DNA of 6,388 bases from Ferruginibacter sp. (GCA_025357775.1 JANXOQ010000481.1:1-6388), one strand, 5' to 3'. Shown: positions 1 through 5,909, counted from the stretch's first letter. The notes: generated by a model not told the origin, from the letters alone. Numbers and translations are program-made.

Positions 1-60
1 GCGCGCCGCCGCGGGCAAAACGTTAATGGAACTCATGGGCGCGAGTCCTACAATGGAAAA
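1..60. other. GC-rich foreign or chimeric contig end
   Basis: The first 50 bases contain 32 G or C (64 percent), in sharp contrast to the AT-rich sequence that follows. The minus-strand bamA frame stops making sense here: after residues LNDFNFK the next residues are FFHCRTRAHEFH and then a stop at 23-25, where a POTRA domain should continue for hundreds of residues. The break falls in an A-rich stretch near 55-65, so its exact base cannot be fixed. Other frames stay open through the segment on both strands, but it is too short to identify. A chimeric read or misassembly at the contig end is the simplest reading; a real rearrangement in the genome is possible. Confidence 0.65.
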
Positions 61-451
61 ATTTAAAATTAAAATCATTTAAACGTGGACGCTCAGTTAT
101 TATTATTTCTATATAAATATTGTTTTCTACAAGTTTGGTAATATTTATTTCCGCAGAAGAAATCATATTCTGTTTCCACAATTTTAATATGGCTTTACTA
201 AAAGCATCAGAGCCAGGTATATTTATTACATCACCAATAGCTAAGCTAGATACCGATACTATTAAATTTTTATCGAAAGTACGACAGCCTATTACCTCAA
301 TACCTGCTAAAATATATTTTTTAGGTGTTTTTGAATTGTATATTTCTTGTAGGGCGGGGTTTATAGATACAGCTGGCTCTTGTGCAAACAAAACATTTGC
401 TATGGTTATAAAAAAGGCAGTAAGTAAAAATGTTTTGTAAATCCTTAGCAT
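23..451 (-). CDS. bamA: BamA/Omp85 outer-membrane assembly factor, N-terminal fragment (3' end lost)
   Basis: BamA is the outer-membrane beta-barrel that folds and inserts other outer-membrane proteins; its periplasmic POTRA domains bind substrates. Only the start is present. Residues 1-23 form a signal peptide (charged MLRIYK, then a hydrophobic stretch) with likely cleavage after LFA, before Gln24. Residues about 46-130 look like the first POTRA domain: the strand YILAGIEVIG, a helix around LIVSVSSLAIGD, and the closing strands IYIEIIITERPRL. Full-length family members run to roughly 800 residues. The frame is broken after about residue 130 by the GC-rich contig end, so residues 131-142 are probably not native. 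I chose the ATG at 451 over a TTG one codon upstream. It lies 131 bases downstream of uppS on the same strand with no promoter match between, which supports co-transcription. The family call rests on the signal peptide, the POTRA-like pattern and the uppS neighbour, so it is good but not certain. Confidence 0.72.
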   Translation of the reverse strand: MLRIYKTFLLTAFFITIANVLFAQEPAVSINPALQEIYNSKTPKKYILAGIEVIGCRTFDKNLIVSVSSLAIGDVINIPGSDAFSKAILKLWKQNMISSAEINITKLVENNIYIEIIITERPRLNDFNFKFFHCRTRAHEFH

Positions 452-582
452 CAATATTTTTTTTCGTTTATTGGGGGCAAATTAAGCCCTTATTTTAAAA
501 GTATTTGTTAAACGTTTTCTTAAATAAAATAAACCTACATTTTTATTTAATATTTTTGAAAATATGTATTTTCTTTAACATT

Positions 583-1329
583 TTAAGCATTTTTGATTTG
601 TTCTCCTGTTTTACCAAATCTTCTTTCTCTTTTCTGAAAGTCTAAAATTGCTTCATACAAATTTTCCTTTTTAAAATCTGGCCATCTTGTATTGGTAAAA
701 TATAACTCGGCATATGCAAGTTGGTATAATAAAAAATTGCTTAGTCTATATTCTCCACTAGTGCGTATCAGTAATTCGGGGTCTGGAAATGCACTTGTAT
801 TCAGGTATTGCCTTAGCGTATGTCCATCAATACTTTCGGGCAGTAAAATATTTTTTTTAACATCAAATGCTATTTGTTTTATTGCATCTTCCATTTCCCA
901 CCTACTACTGTAGCTAAGTGCCATAATAAGCGTAAGACCTGTATTACCTGCCGTTTCAGCTATTGCTTCGTTTAGCTGGTTTAGTGTATTGGCTGGTAGC
1001 ATATTTGTGTGCCCTATTACTTGCAGTTTAATATTATTTTTATTAAGTGTGGGTACTTCTTTTTTTATTGTATCTACCAATAGTTCCATCAATCCATTTA
1101 CTTCATACGCTGGTCTATCCCAGTTTTCAGTACTAAATGTATATAACGTAAGGTAGTTTACTCCCATCTCTGCACAGCCTTCTACTACATCTCTTACACT
1201 TTCTACACCACTTATGTGACCAAAAAGTCGGTCTTTACCCTGTTCTTTTGCCCAACGCCCATTACCATCCATAATTATAGCAATATGCTTTGGCAAAAAT
1301 TGTACGTTAATTTGTTGTAATAAACTCAT
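583..1329 (-). CDS. uppS: isoprenyl transferase (undecaprenyl diphosphate synthase)
   Basis: This cytosolic cis-prenyltransferase adds isopentenyl units to farnesyl diphosphate to make the C55 lipid that carries peptidoglycan and surface-glycan precursors. The 248-residue protein matches the usual family length of about 250. Visible motifs are HIAIIMDGNGRWA at 15-27 with the catalytic and Mg-binding Asp21, FSTENWDRP at 65-73, and the C-terminal diphosphate-binding block DPELLIRTSGEYRLSNF at 183-199 (Arg189, Arg195, Ser197), followed by YAELYF with Glu208 and then WPDF. The frame extends upstream to a TTG at 1416, but the ATG at 1329 puts the first motif at the usual distance from the N terminus. 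There is no Shine-Dalgarno sequence, as is common in Bacteroidota. bamA follows on the same strand, an arrangement often seen in this phylum. All key residues are present and the gene looks intact. Confidence 0.96.
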   Translation of the reverse strand: MSLLQQINVQFLPKHIAIIMDGNGRWAKEQGKDRLFGHISGVESVRDVVEGCAEMGVNYLTLYTFSTENWDRPAYEVNGLMELLVDTIKKEVPTLNKNNIKLQVIGHTNMLPANTLNQLNEAIAETAGNTGLTLIMALSYSSRWEMEDAIKQIAFDVKKNILLPESIDGHTLRQYLNTSAFPDPELLIRTSGEYRLSNFLLYQLAYAELYFTNTRWPDFKKENLYEAILDFQKRERRFGKTGEQIKNA

Positions 1330-1373
1330 TATTTTTTTGCAACAAGGGCTCGGGTATTTGCCTTGCAAGAACG

Positions 1374-1406
1374 CAAAAGTAACAAAATTTAGGCAAAATA
1401 CTGCAA
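1374..1406 (-). promoter_or_regulatory. candidate promoter of uppS-bamA
   Basis: Read on the minus strand, 1381-1374 is TACTTTTG, a full match to the Bacteroidota -7 element TAnnTTTG. A TTG at 1406-1404 lies 22 bases upstream, at the long end of the accepted spacing for the -33 element. Transcription would begin near 1369, giving a leader of about 40 bases to the uppS ATG. The motif is short and the region AT-rich, so this is a pattern match only. Confidence 0.4.
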
Positions 1407-1762
1407 AAGTGGGCAAGGTTATATTGAAATAAAGTGAGTGTGATTAGCTAAAATTAAAATATGAAATTTTATAAAAGCAATGTGAATGATGTTTAAAAAA
1501 TGGAATTATAGAAGATTTTCATTTGTTGGTTTAAAGTAAAAAAAAATTGGTTGTTAATAAAAAATGTAGAAACATCTATAACTTAATAAACATATTAGAA
1601 ATAATTTTTTGTACTATTAGCTTGTTGTAAACTAAAATTAAGCTGATATTCTTCTTTGTATAATCTTAGTGGTTAAATTATTGCATAATAAAAGATAACA
1701 AAAGGTATGCCGATGAAGTGAGTGACACAACGATGATGACCATAGCTGCTTCTTTGCCCACT
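1407..1762. other. gene-free AT-rich spacer
   Basis: No convincing reading frame is present between the uppS promoter region and the thiolase terminator. Positions about 1407-1680 are very AT-rich and show nothing I can name beyond weak hairpins of four to five pairs. Positions about 1700-1760 are less AT-rich and contain the related words CGATGAAG and CGATGATGAC around GTGAGTGACACAACG. This stretch could be part of a dispersed repeat (see findings). Confidence 0.5.
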
Positions 1763-1805
1763 AAAAAAGCCATCATATTTTTTGAAAAAAAATAATGATG
1801 ACTTT
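1763..1805 (-). terminator. hairpin terminator of the thiolase gene
   Basis: On the minus strand, 1805-1796 (AAAGTCATCA) pairs with 1775-1766 (TGATGGCTTT): ten pairs, one of them G-U. After one bulged base the stem continues for eight A-T pairs, TATTTTTT at 1794-1787 with AAAAAATA at 1783-1776, closed by a three-base loop. The T run at 1768-1763 follows directly in the direction of thiolase transcription. The hairpin begins about 50 bases past the thiolase stop. There is no matching T run on the other strand, so I assign it to the minus strand only. Confidence 0.8.
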
Positions 1806-1856
1806 GAAATAATTATAGACTAAAGTTCTCCGCAAATCGGTGGATATTTAGGGAGG

Positions 1857-3035
1857 CTAATTAATATTTTCAATAATCCCCGCTATCCCCTGCCCGCCGC
1901 CAACACAGGCCGTTACGATACCATATTTTTTATTTAAACGCTTCATATCATTTACCAATTGTATGGTCAATTTACAACCTGTACAACCAAGCGGATGACC
2001 AAGTGCAATAGCACCACCGTTTACATTTACAATATCAGGATTTAAACCAAGCTCTCGAATTACCGCCAAAGCTTGCGAAGCAAAAGCCTCGTTTAGTTCA
2101 AATAAATCAATATCATTTAATGCCATGCCAGCTTGTTTTAAAACCTTTGGCACAGCCTCCACAGGACCAATACCCATAATTCGAGGATGCACGCCAGCGC
2201 TTGCACAATTTACCAAACGAGCAATAGGTTTAAGCCCCAATTCGTTTACCATACGCTCACTCATTACAAGTACAAAAGCTGCACCATCACTCGTTTGTGA
2301 GCTATTGCCTGCGGTAACAACACCACCAGCTGCAAAAGCAGGTTTTAGTTTTGCCAATCCTTCAATGCTCGTATCTGTACGCACACCATCATCCGTATCT
2401 ACTATGTACGATTTTGTTTTACGCTTTCCCGCTTCATCTACATAAACTTGCTCTACATTTATGGGTAAAATACCGCTTTTAAAATAACCTTCTTTAATGG
2501 CATTTGCTGCTTTTACATGGCTATTAAAACTAAATAAATCTTGGTCTTCACGACTTACTTTATATTCATTAGCAACCGCTTCAGCAGTCAAACCCATGCT
2601 GAGGTAGTAATCAGGCTCATCTTTTGCAATGCTGTATGCAGGTACGGTTTTCCAACCTGCAGTAGGTACCAAACTCATACTTTCTGTACCACCAGCTATA
2701 AAACATTCGCCCATGCCGCTGCGTATTTTTGAAGTTGCCATTGCAATAGCTTCCAAACCACTTGCACAATATCTATTAATGGTAATACCTGGTGCAGAAA
2801 AACCTACGGCCTTTGCTGCTACAATACGACCAACTTGTAAGCCTTGCTCCGCCTCGGGTACAGCGTTTCCTAATATCACATCATCCACACGTTTTGGGTC
2901 TAGCTGTGGCACAGTGGCCAACAAACCTTTTATTACATCTATCGCCAAATCATCTGGACGTGTAAATCTAAATCCACCTTTTTTACTTTTAGTAATGGCA
3001 GTTCTAAAACCTGCTACTATGTATGCTTCTTGCAT
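1857..3035 (-). CDS. fadA: thiolase family protein, acetyl-CoA C-acyltransferase (FadA-like)
   Basis: Thiolases of this type cleave 3-ketoacyl-CoA with free CoA to give acetyl-CoA and a shortened acyl-CoA, the last step of beta-oxidation; the reverse condensation of two acetyl-CoA is also known in the family. The protein has 392 residues, a normal family length. The nucleophile is Cys90 in NRYCASGLEAIA. Other active-site blocks are NEAFA at 315-319, GHPLG at 346-350 (His347), and CVGGGQG at 377-383 (Cys377, the acid/base). The loop MGLTAEAVANEY at 147-158 and the SREDQD segment at 161-166 are also typical. The start at the ATG gives MQEAYIVAGFRTA, the standard thiolase N terminus. No beta-oxidation partner gene lies beside it and a terminator follows, so it appears to be transcribed alone. 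Motifs alone do not separate degradative from acetoacetyl-CoA thiolase; the degradative assignment, and so the symbol, is the less certain part. Confidence 0.93.
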   Translation of the reverse strand: MQEAYIVAGFRTAITKSKKGGFRFTRPDDLAIDVIKGLLATVPQLDPKRVDDVILGNAVPEAEQGLQVGRIVAAKAVGFSAPGITINRYCASGLEAIAMATSKIRSGMGECFIAGGTESMSLVPTAGWKTVPAYSIAKDEPDYYLSMGLTAEAVANEYKVSREDQDLFSFNSHVKAANAIKEGYFKSGILPINVEQVYVDEAGKRKTKSYIVDTDDGVRTDTSIEGLAKLKPAFAAGGVVTAGNSSQTSDGAAFVLVMSERMVNELGLKPIARLVNCASAGVHPRIMGIGPVEAVPKVLKQAGMALNDIDLFELNEAFASQALAVIRELGLNPDIVNVNGGAIALGHPLGCTGCKLTIQLVNDMKRLNKKYGIVTACVGGGQGIAGIIENIN

Positions 3036-3157
3036 GATTGTTTTTTAACCTCACCCTTCCTTCTCCACTTTATGAAAAAGGTAAAAACGAGCATGTGAAC
3101 GATTTTTTATTTTAATTTTCTGCGCTATAAGCATTGAACCTTTATTCAACATTTGTT
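3036..3157. other. intergenic leader segment upstream of the thiolase
   Basis: No gene is seen. Just before the thiolase ATG the minus strand carries a purine-rich tract (GGAGAAGGAAGGGTGAGG, 3069-3052), but its end is 13 or more bases from the ATG, too far for a normal ribosome binding site. A short hairpin, TTGAA and TTCAA at 3134-3138 and 3145-3149, adjoins the larger element at 3158-3225. Confidence 0.4.
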
Positions 3158-3225
3158 CGGGCTATCCGTTGCAATCTTTTTTTTCGTTCCTCAAAAAAAG
3201 GATTTCCACTTCTATCCCGCAGCCC
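3158..3225. repeat. hairpin element with nested flanking repeats
   Basis: A 12-pair hairpin, 3173-3184 with 3193-3204 (AATCTTTTTTTT with AAAAAAAGGATT, one G-U pair), encloses the loop CGTTCCTC. Outside it, GGGCT at 3159-3163 is complementary to AGCCC at 3221-3225. On the minus strand the word GGATAG occurs on both sides of the hairpin (3216-3211 and 3167-3162). From memory this resembles a dispersed intergenic element of Bacteroidota that starts near GGGATAG and ends GGATAGCCCG; I could not search for other copies. Its A and T runs would also let it stop transcription on either strand. Confidence 0.55.
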
Positions 3226-3343
3226 TTCATCATCTTATCTTTTTTCAGCTTTTATTTACACAATAGATTTACATTACTTCTTGTTTTAATTTAATAATCT
3301 ATTATCAAAAGTCTAATTTAGTTGTTTATGCAACTTTCTTGCT

Positions 3344-3372
3344 CAAAGATATAAATTTAACTCAAGTTACAA
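3344..3372 (-). promoter_or_regulatory. candidate minus-strand promoter for the thiolase
   Basis: On the minus strand, 3351-3344 reads TATCTTTG, a full match to TAnnTTTG, with a TTG at 3372-3370 after an 18-base spacer. It is the only complete match upstream of the thiolase, but it would make a leader of about 300 bases that passes through the hairpin element. A closer promoter of another type is possible. Confidence 0.4.
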
Positions 3373-3394
3373 AAAAAATGATGAGTTATATTTG
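3367..3394 (+). promoter_or_regulatory. candidate pyrD promoter, nearly leaderless
   Basis: TATATTTG at 3387-3394 matches the -7 consensus TAnnTTTG fully and ends eight bases before the pyrD ATG. At the -33 position there is only TTA at 3367-3369, with a 17-base spacer. Transcription would start around 3398-3401, leaving a leader of only a few bases. It stands back to back with the minus-strand candidate at 3344-3372, and the two share the DNA between their -7 elements. Confidence 0.5.
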
Positions 3395-3402
3395 CCTACA
3401 TT

Positions 3403-4521
3403 ATGTACAAAATCATTCGCAATATTTTATTTATGTTTGATGCAGAAAAAGTGCATCACTTTTCTATGAACGCTTTAAGAATTCTTTGTAGTATTCCTTT
3501 TATTAAAAAGATTATTACCAAACTTTTTAAAAGCCCCCAGTTTACCAATGTTGAACCTTCAAACTTCAACTTTCAACTTTTCAACCTTCAATTTAAGAAC
3601 CCTGTAGGCCTTGCCGCAGGCTTTGACAAAAATGCAAAATATTTAAATGAATTAGAGGCACTTGGTTTTGGCTTTGTAGAAATAGGTACTGTAACACCAT
3701 TACCACAAGGTGGAAACCAAACCCCACGCTTATTTAGACTACCAAAAGATAAAGCGCTTATTAACAGGATGGGTTTTAATAACGATGGCGTTTTAGTAAT
3801 AGCTGATAGGTTAAAAAAGTGGCAGTTGTCAGTTAACGATTTGCCGTTGGTAAAAAAAGGGTTGCAAATTGAAAACCAATTGCCCAATGCCAACTGTAAA
3901 CTAATAATTGGAGGAAACATTGGCAAAAACAAAATTACTCCTAACGAAAATGCATGGAAGGATTATGAAATTTGTTTTAATGCCTTACACGATTATGTAG
4001 ACTATTTTGTAGTAAATGTAAGCAGCCCCAATACACCTGGCTTACGTGAATTGCAAGAAAAAGAACCGCTCAAAAAAATATTAACACATCTTCAAAATTT
4101 AAATAAAAATTTTACACAGCAAAAACCTATTTTTTTAAAAATAGCTCCAGACCTTACACAAACACAAATAGATGATGTAATAGATTTGGCGCAAGAAATA
4201 AATTTAGATGGGCTCGTTGCTGCAAATACTACTATTGATAGAGACAATCTTAATACTCAACACTCCGTACTCAATACTATGGGTGCTGGCGGGCTTAGTG
4301 GCTTACCATTAAAAAATAAATGCACAGAAATAGTAAAATACATTAGCCAAAAAACAAACGGTAAAATACCTATTATAGCTAGTGGTGGCATTTTTAACGG
4401 AGCCGATGCAAAAGAAAAATTAGATGCAGGCGCATGCCTTGTACAAGTGTGGACTGGCTTTGTGTATGAAGGACCAGCAATTGTAAAAAAAATAATGAAA
4501 TATCTTTATAAAAATAAATAA
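3403..4521 (+). CDS. pyrD: class 2 dihydroorotate dehydrogenase (quinone)
   Basis: PyrD oxidises dihydroorotate to orotate in pyrimidine synthesis, passing electrons through FMN to membrane quinones. The N-terminal amphipathic segment at about 1-45, starting MYKIIRNILFMFDAEKVHHF, is the membrane-associated part that marks class 2 and aligns with the E. coli N terminus, which fixes the start. FMN and substrate blocks follow: AAGFDKNA at 71-78, GTVTPLPQGGN at 95-105, NRMGFNN at 121-127, GGNIGKNK at 170-177, NVSSPNTPGLR at 205-215 with the catalytic base Ser208, LKIAPD at 245-250, NTT at 275-277, GAGGLSG at 294-300 and ASGGI at 326-330. At 372 residues it is longer than E. coli PyrD (336). Extra residues sit at about 52-64 and 140-165, where the DNA consists of degenerate seven-base repeats. 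All catalytic residues remain, so the enzyme is probably active. The stop codon overlaps the start of a terminator shared with fabH. Confidence 0.96.
   Translation: MYKIIRNILFMFDAEKVHHFSMNALRILCSIPFIKKIITKLFKSPQFTNVEPSNFNFQLFNLQFKNPVGLAAGFDKNAKYLNELEALGFGFVEIGTVTPLPQGGNQTPRLFRLPKDKALINRMGFNNDGVLVIADRLKKWQLSVNDLPLVKKGLQIENQLPNANCKLIIGGNIGKNKITPNENAWKDYEICFNALHDYVDYFVVNVSSPNTPGLRELQEKEPLKKILTHLQNLNKNFTQQKPIFLKIAPDLTQTQIDDVIDLAQEINLDGLVAANTTIDRDNLNTQHSVLNTMGAGGLSGLPLKNKCTEIVKYISQKTNGKIPIIASGGIFNGADAKEKLDAGACLVQVWTGFVYEGPAIVKKIMKYLYKNK
3557..3592 (+). repeat. degenerate heptamer array 1 inside pyrD
   Basis: Five units in a row: CTTCAAA, CTTCAAC, TTTCAAC, TTTTCAAC (one base longer) and CTTCAAT. 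The array is 36 bases, exactly 12 codons, and encodes the low-complexity stretch SNFNFQLFNLQF. It lies between the membrane segment and the first FMN-binding block, where this PyrD has about ten residues more than E. coli PyrD by hand alignment. Confidence 0.7.
3823..3896 (+). repeat. inverted heptamer arrays 2a and 2b inside pyrD
   Basis: Array 2a at 3823-3850 reads CAGTTGT, CAGTTAA, CGATTTG, CCGTTGG. After a 25-base spacer, array 2b at 3876-3896 reads CCAATTG, CCCAATG, CCAACTG. CCAACTG is the reverse complement of CAGTTGG, so the two arrays face each other, and CAGTTG at 3823-3828 can pair with CAACTG at 3891-3896. The block matches an insert of about 23 residues between the NRMGFNN and GGNIGKNK motifs compared with E. 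coli PyrD. Confidence 0.65.
4252..4279 (+). repeat. degenerate heptamer array 3 inside pyrD
   Basis: Four units in strict seven-base register: AATACTC, AACACTC, CGTACTC, AATACTA. They encode the variable loop LNTQHSVLNT between the NTTIDR and GAGGLSG motifs. Here the protein is only about three residues longer than E. coli PyrD, so the array may have replaced rather than added sequence. Confidence 0.6.
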
Positions 4522-4556
4522 AGAGATGACATCTTTAAAAAGATACCATCTCTTTT
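4520..4556. terminator. bidirectional terminator between pyrD and fabH
   Basis: AAAGAGATG at 4520-4528 pairs perfectly with CATCTCTTT at 4547-4555. Inside, after an AC/AC mismatch, ATCTT at 4531-4535 pairs with AAGAT at 4540-4544. The stem ends in T on the pyrD strand and in AAAG, read as CTTT, on the fabH strand, so it can serve both genes. It starts within the pyrD stop codon and ends six bases before the fabH stop, filling the 40-base gap between the converging genes. Confidence 0.88.
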
Positions 4557-4561
4557 AAAAA

Positions 4562-5560
4562 TTATTTAGTATCGTAAGCCCACTTTACCCAAGTAGCACC
4601 CCATGTAAATCCACCACCAAATGCTGCTAAAATAAGGTTATCTCCTTTTTTTAATTTACTTTCCCACTCCCATAAACAAAGCGGTATAGTACCTGCGGTA
4701 GTATTGCCATATTTTTCAATATTTATCATCACTTTTTCCTTTGGAATATTTGCCCTATTAGCAGTGGCATCTATAATACGAAGATTTGCTTGGTGCGGTA
4801 CTAGCCATGCTATATCCTCCCCAGTAAGATTATTTCTCTCCATCAATTCATAGCTCACATCTGCCATTCCTTTTACTGCAAATTTAAAAACTGATTGCCC
4901 TTCTTGATAAACAAAATGTTCTTTTGCCAACACAGTTTCTACTGAGGCAGGCTTTACAGAGCCACCTGCTTTTTGATGCAAAAAATTTCTTCCACTTCCA
5001 TCACTTTTTAGCAAGCTATCCTTTATACCAGTATCATCGGTAGATGCTTCAAGCAAAACTGCACCAGCACCATCTCCAAAAATTACACAGGTGGTTCTAT
5101 CTGTATAATCCACAATGCTACTCATTTTATCTGCACCTACTATTATTACTTTTTTATACCTACCACTTTCTATAAAAGCAGCACCAGTTGTTAGTGCAAA
5201 AAGAAAACCAGAGCAAGCAGCGTTTACATCAAAACTTAATACATTTTTTATACCTACTTTATCACATATAATATTAGCCGTGGCAGGGAAAAGCATATCG
5301 GGAGTAACGGTAGCACATATTAAACAATCAATTTCTTCTGGCGCAATGCCCCGCTTTTTTAATAAATCATTTACAGCACCCACACCTAAGTCGCTGCTGC
5401 CAAGCCCTTCACCTTTCAAAATTCTTCGCTCATCTATGCCAGTTCTACTTTTTATCCACTCATCGTTGGTATCTACCATAGTTTCCAAAATCTTGTTTGT
5501 AAGTCTATACTCGGGCACATACCCACCTACAGCGGTTATTGCAGCAGTTAATTTTTCCAT
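4562..5560 (-). CDS. fabH: beta-ketoacyl-ACP synthase III
   Basis: FabH starts type II fatty-acid synthesis by condensing an acyl-CoA primer with malonyl-ACP in the cytosol; in many Bacteroidota the primer choice sets the content of branched fatty acids. The 332-residue protein has the family's normal length. The catalytic triad is complete: Cys116 in [12 protein letters not shown], His256 in VPHQANLRI and Asn286 in [13 protein letters not shown]. Other hallmarks are [16 protein letters not shown] at 31-46, [11 protein letters not shown] at 161-171, and the C-terminal [13 protein letters not shown]. The ATG at 5560 gives the usual N terminus [10 protein letters not shown]. The usual neighbours plsX and rpmF are absent, so this is a stand-alone copy, and a second fabH paralogue elsewhere in the genome is possible. 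It converges with pyrD on a shared terminator. Motifs do not reveal which acyl-CoA primer is preferred. Confidence 0.96.
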   Translation of the reverse strand: MEKLTAAITAVGGYVPEYRLTNKILETMVDTNDEWIKSRTGIDERRILKGEGLGSSDLGVGAVNDLLKKRGIAPEEIDCLICATVTPDMLFPATANIICDKVGIKNVLSFDVNAACSGFLFALTTGAAFIESGRYKKVIIVGADKMSSIVDYTDRTTCVIFGDGAGAVLLEASTDDTGIKDSLLKSDGSGRNFLHQKAGGSVKPASVETVLAKEHFVYQEGQSVFKFAVKGMADVSYELMERNNLTGEDIAWLVPHQANLRIIDATANRANIPKEKVMINIEKYGNTTAGTIPLCLWEWESKLKKGDNLILAAFGGGFTWGATWVKWAYDTK

Positions 5561-5600
5561 TCGTTGCTTTATTTTAAGAATCTAAAATGTTTTGTGGGTG

Positions 5601-5643
5601 TAAATATAAAGTAATTGATGTTAAATATATTTTATGCGCATAA
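5601..5643 (-). promoter_or_regulatory. weak candidate fabH promoter with an upstream palindrome
   Basis: On the minus strand, 5608-5601 reads TATATTTA, one base from the TAnnTTTG element, and would give a leader of about 35 bases to fabH. Upstream of it, TTATGCGCATAA at 5632-5643 is a perfect 12-base palindrome, 23 bases from the edge of the -7 element and so near its expected -33 region. Such a site could bind a dimeric regulator, but no regulator can be named from it. Confidence 0.28.
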
Positions 5644-5742
5644 GCAGAACTATAGTTAGAGAATAGCAGTGCAAACGCATTTAATTTTTATAAAAAAATA
5701 CTTTTATGCATTTTTAATTACTCCCGTTCCTTTTACAAACCC

Positions 5743-5750
5743 TACCTTTG
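5743..5750 (+). promoter_or_regulatory. candidate promoter of the DEAD-box helicase
   Basis: TACCTTTG is a full match to the Bacteroidota -7 element. The -33 position has only a weak TTA at 5718-5720, with a spacer of 22 bases. Transcription from near 5755 would give a leader of about 155 bases before the helicase start. Confidence 0.45.
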
Positions 5751-5754
5751 CGCT

Positions 5755-5909
5755 AGTTCATTAACAAGCGGCGTTAAAAGCCCGGATATTTATTGTAGAT
5801 TTTTTACACACTTCCCCAATAAGATGCTTTACGAACAATAGCATTTCTCCATTTTTTTAGTGATGAAGTTTAGCTTCATATCCGCACTCATTATTTAAAA
5901 CAACATATT
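5755..5909 (+). ncRNA. candidate structured 5' leader of the DEAD-box helicase
   Basis: The leader contains several complementary segments. CGGATAT at 5783-5789 pairs with ATATCCG at 5878-5884. AGATGC at 5822-5827 pairs with GCATTT at 5841-5846. ATGAAG at 5863-5868 pairs with CTTCAT at 5874-5879, which competes with the first helix at two bases. TATTGT at 5791-5796 can pair with ACAATA at 5835-5840 inside the loop of the second stem, a possible pseudoknot. Long regulatory leaders are known for cold-shock RNA helicase genes. Short complementarities also arise by chance in AT-rich DNA, so the structure is unproven and I cannot assign it to a known RNA family. Confidence 0.3.

Noticed and set aside
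1..78. Short plus-strand open frame from the GC-rich edge ending at a stop at 79
   Set aside because: It crosses the suspected junction, so it is probably an artificial fusion, and it is too short to identify.
475..489. GGGC and GCCC inverted repeat between uppS and bamA as a terminator
   Set aside because: Only four pairs, no T run on the minus strand, and it lies within what should be a co-transcribed pair.
551..558. TATTTTTG, a plus-strand match to TAnnTTTG
   Set aside because: No plus-strand gene follows; chance match in AT-rich DNA.
1330..1416. N-terminal extension of UppS by 29 residues from a TTG codon
   Set aside because: The ATG at 1329 puts the DGNGRWA motif at the usual place, the extension has no family support, and a promoter match lies inside it.
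2629..3048. Plus-strand open frame of 139 codons over the thiolase 5' half
   Set aside because: It lies opposite a well-supported thiolase and its translation resembles no family I know; it is an antisense shadow. The same holds for open frames opposite fabH, pyrD, uppS and bamA.
5863..5898. Eleven-codon open frame [11 protein letters not shown] in the helicase leader
   Set aside because: It is out of frame with the helicase, has no ribosome binding site, and its start overlaps a hairpin arm; a frame this short is expected by chance. Conservation in relatives would revive it as a leader peptide.
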